64,000 nt of DNA. It comes from Flavobacteriia bacterium (GTDB taxonomy: Bacteria > Bacteroidota > Bacteroidia > Flavobacteriales > Flavobacteriaceae). Below the pieces are notes generated by a model. It did no database searches, was not told the DNA's origin, and saw nothing but the letters and a program-made list of their open reading frames with translations. Numbering within the stretch: the first letter of the stretch is position 1; each line of letters begins with the position of its first letter. This document shows positions 62,536-64,000 of this stretch, in pieces. The stretch spans positions 62,001 through 126,000 of the forward strand of contig RDYL01000009.1 of NCBI GenBank assembly GCA_004293165.1, in the 5' to 3' direction. Made by a program: the position numbers and the translations under genes.

Positions 62536-62886
62536 ATGAGCAATTTAATTGTTAAAAATATTATCGATAGCGATATAGCTGTTGCTACAGATGCTGGTGA
62601 TAAAGTGTTTAATGAAATTGTATATCATTTATCAAAAAAACATGCCGTAATACTTGATTTTAATGAGATTACGATTCTGACTACAGCTTTTTTAAATGCA
62701 GCTATTGGTCAACTCTACAGTAACGATAGCTTTTCAAGTGAATTTCTAAATGATAACTTAAAAGTTATTAATGTACAATCAGAAGACAAACCTCTATTTT
62801 CAATGGTTATAAGACGAGCTAAAGAATACTATAAAAATAAAAAAGGGTTTGAAGATTCTGCAAATAGTGCATTTTATGACAAATAA
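62536..62886 (+). CDS. STAS-like DUF4325 protein (116 aa)
   Basis: Short domain typical of DUF4325: AVILDFNEITILTTAFLNAA and IGQLYSNDSF. Such proteins are often encoded next to GHKL-ATPases, as here. It overlaps the following PIN gene by 11 bases. A regulator or antitoxin-like partner. Confidence 0.65.
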   Translation: MSNLIVKNIIDSDIAVATDAGDKVFNEIVYHLSKKHAVILDFNEITILTTAFLNAAIGQLYSNDSFSSEFLNDNLKVINVQSEDKPLFSMVIRRAKEYYKNKKGFEDSANSAFYDK

Positions 62887-63412
62887 TCTTTTTCAAGCTA
62901 AAGATTTTGATGTTAAATCAAATCAAAGTTTCTTTTTCGACAATAATATTTGGATGTTTCTTTATTGTCCTATTGCCAACTTTAATGAAGCAAAACAAAA
63001 AACAATATCTACATTATTTGAAAAAATTCTCAGCAGAAATTGTATCATAATTGTTAACAGTTTGATTATTTCAGAATTTTGTAACGCATATCTTAGACTA
63101 GATTTTAATCTTTGGAAAGAAGAAACTAAAAATCCTTTAGCAAATTTTAAAAATGATTATTTTACAAGTAAAAGAGCTATTGATACGAGACAAAATATTA
63201 CAAATACAGTAAAAAATAAGATTTTAAAAATTTCAGAAAAACACCCTGATTCTTTTAATGCTCTAAATTTTGATAATATTTTTACTTCTTACGAATTTTT
63301 GGATTATAATGACTCTATAATTTACAATGAGTGTAAAAATAAAAATTGGATATTAGTCAGTGATGATACAGATTTTGTAAAATTCAATGACATAACAATT
63401 ATTAAGATATAA
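62876..63412 (+). CDS. PIN-like ribonuclease (178 aa)
   Basis: I chose the ATG at 62876 inside the DUF4325 gene over a TTG at 62849. PIN-type acidic residues: FFFDNNIWMFL (D, about residue 19), IISEFCNAYL (E, about 63), DYNDSIIYNEC (D, about 141) and LVSDDTDFVKF (D, about 164). PIN proteins are usually RNases and often toxins. Overlap with its neighbour points to control by the two regulators upstream. Confidence 0.65.
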   Translation: MTNNLFQAKDFDVKSNQSFFFDNNIWMFLYCPIANFNEAKQKTISTLFEKILSRNCIIIVNSLIISEFCNAYLRLDFNLWKEETKNPLANFKNDYFTSKRAIDTRQNITNTVKNKILKISEKHPDSFNALNFDNIFTSYEFLDYNDSIIYNECKNKNWILVSDDTDFVKFNDITIIKI

Positions 63413-64000
63413 TTGCCACCCCTTCCCATCGCTCCAAAAGTTTTTGTATGCCAGAAATTCATCACTCTGATACAAAATGGTAGTAGGCAACAAAAACTTT
63501 TCCCAAAGCTTCTTTACATAATGTGGCATTATAGTTCATAAAGAAAGTCCCTGCTACTATTGATGTTGACGGATGAACTATAATAACATTATGTAAAAAA
63601 GCCGCTCACCCAACGCGCTTGCCAGTGGCTCCAGGACAACATTTTTTGCAGCTCCCATCGCATCACCCAGCTACAAAAAACACCGTCCTTCGCCACTGTC
63701 TTCAACAACGTTCGCCATTTCATAGGAAACTTTACGGTTATAATTGCTTTTATGAACGTTCACGTTAACTGTTTTTATCAACTTTGTGGTTAAATAGGAA
63801 GTATTTACATTGCTTTTGTAAGTAATAAAATGGCTTTTAGTTTAAGTTAATTTGCCTATGGTAAAAGCCATTTTATTACCCACAAAACCAAAATCCACAG
63901 TAAGAGTATCATTTTTTATTTGCCAGAAACCCCAAGTCATTGCTCCAGCGGAAAAGCTGATGCCATAGCGTTTTTAAGATTATTTTCTGCCAACTAAACA
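63413..64000. other. Gene-free tail with three strong inverted repeats
   Basis: No convincing gene on either strand. There is a ~25-bp near-perfect inverted repeat with a 2-base asymmetry (63513-63539 and 63573-63597; TTTACATAATG to CATTATGTAAA). A looser attC-like pair spans 63609-63716 (CAACGCGCTTGCCAGTGGC against CGCCACTGTCTTCAACAACG). A perfect 18-bp repeat lies at 63822-63839 and 63862-63879. Base composition is more C-rich than in the flanking genes. Confidence 0.5.

Overview
The window comes from a low-GC member of the Bacteroidota, most likely a Flavobacteriaceae. The signs are AT-rich DNA, no Shine-Dalgarno ribosome sites, a giant PKD-repeat surface protein, Flavobacteriaceae-type lipoproteins, and a Bacteroidetes-type tyrosine integrase. 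No rRNA, tRNA or CRISPR array was seen. Apart from the adhesin gene at the left edge, nearly everything is accessory DNA.

Layout. 1-3775: 5' part of a PKD adhesin gene (minus strand), preceded by a symmetric 63-bp operator-like dyad. 3.9-11.2 kb: a tiny secreted protein, a PD-(D/E)XK nuclease-like gene in a cassette-like setting, a CoiA-like nuclease and a type III restriction-modification pair (mod, res). 11.2-14.9 kb: a Gabija pair (gajA, gajB) on the minus strand. 15.0-32.2 kb: one continuous minus-strand mobile element with integrase, excisionase-like HTH and replication-like genes at the right, then about 20 small genes, many for single-span membrane proteins. These include a transglutaminase-like protein, beta-rich candidate capsid proteins, and a lysis cassette (GH19 endolysin, holin-like protein, unimolecular-spanin-like lipoprotein). 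A fusion of ArdC, zincin and RecA-like domains and a tiny basic protein come last. No terminase, portal or tail gene is visible. I read it as an integrated tailless, probably membrane-containing phage or a derivative of one; this is the most interesting system in the window. Paired GTACAACA sites at 5.2 kb and 32.17 kb suggest the mobile unit may reach left to 5.2 kb and carry the CoiA-like, type III RM and Gabija genes as cargo.

32.3-40.8 kb: an attC-like inverted repeat, a trypsin-like protease with a small membrane partner, secreted proteins of unknown role, a TIR-like gene with a frameshift, REP-like hairpins, a duplicated and decayed 46-residue gene, and a decayed second copy of the adhesin start together with its 63-bp dyad.

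40.9-63.4 kb: a plus-strand defence island. It holds a membrane serine hydrolase, a DEDDh exonuclease, a SIR2-HerA pair plus a nuclease-like gene, an MBL-fold hydrolase, an AbiE toxin-antitoxin pair with repeated operator motifs, and a type I RM operon (hsdM, hsdS, hsdR). That operon is interrupted by a GmrSD-like DUF262 gene, a small gene, a proteasome-like N-terminal-threonine hydrolase and a second SIR2 protein. A three-gene STAS/ATPase, DUF4325-like and PIN unit follows. 63.4-64.0 kb has no gene but several strong hairpins.

Functions are assigned from motifs read by eye; no database search was possible.
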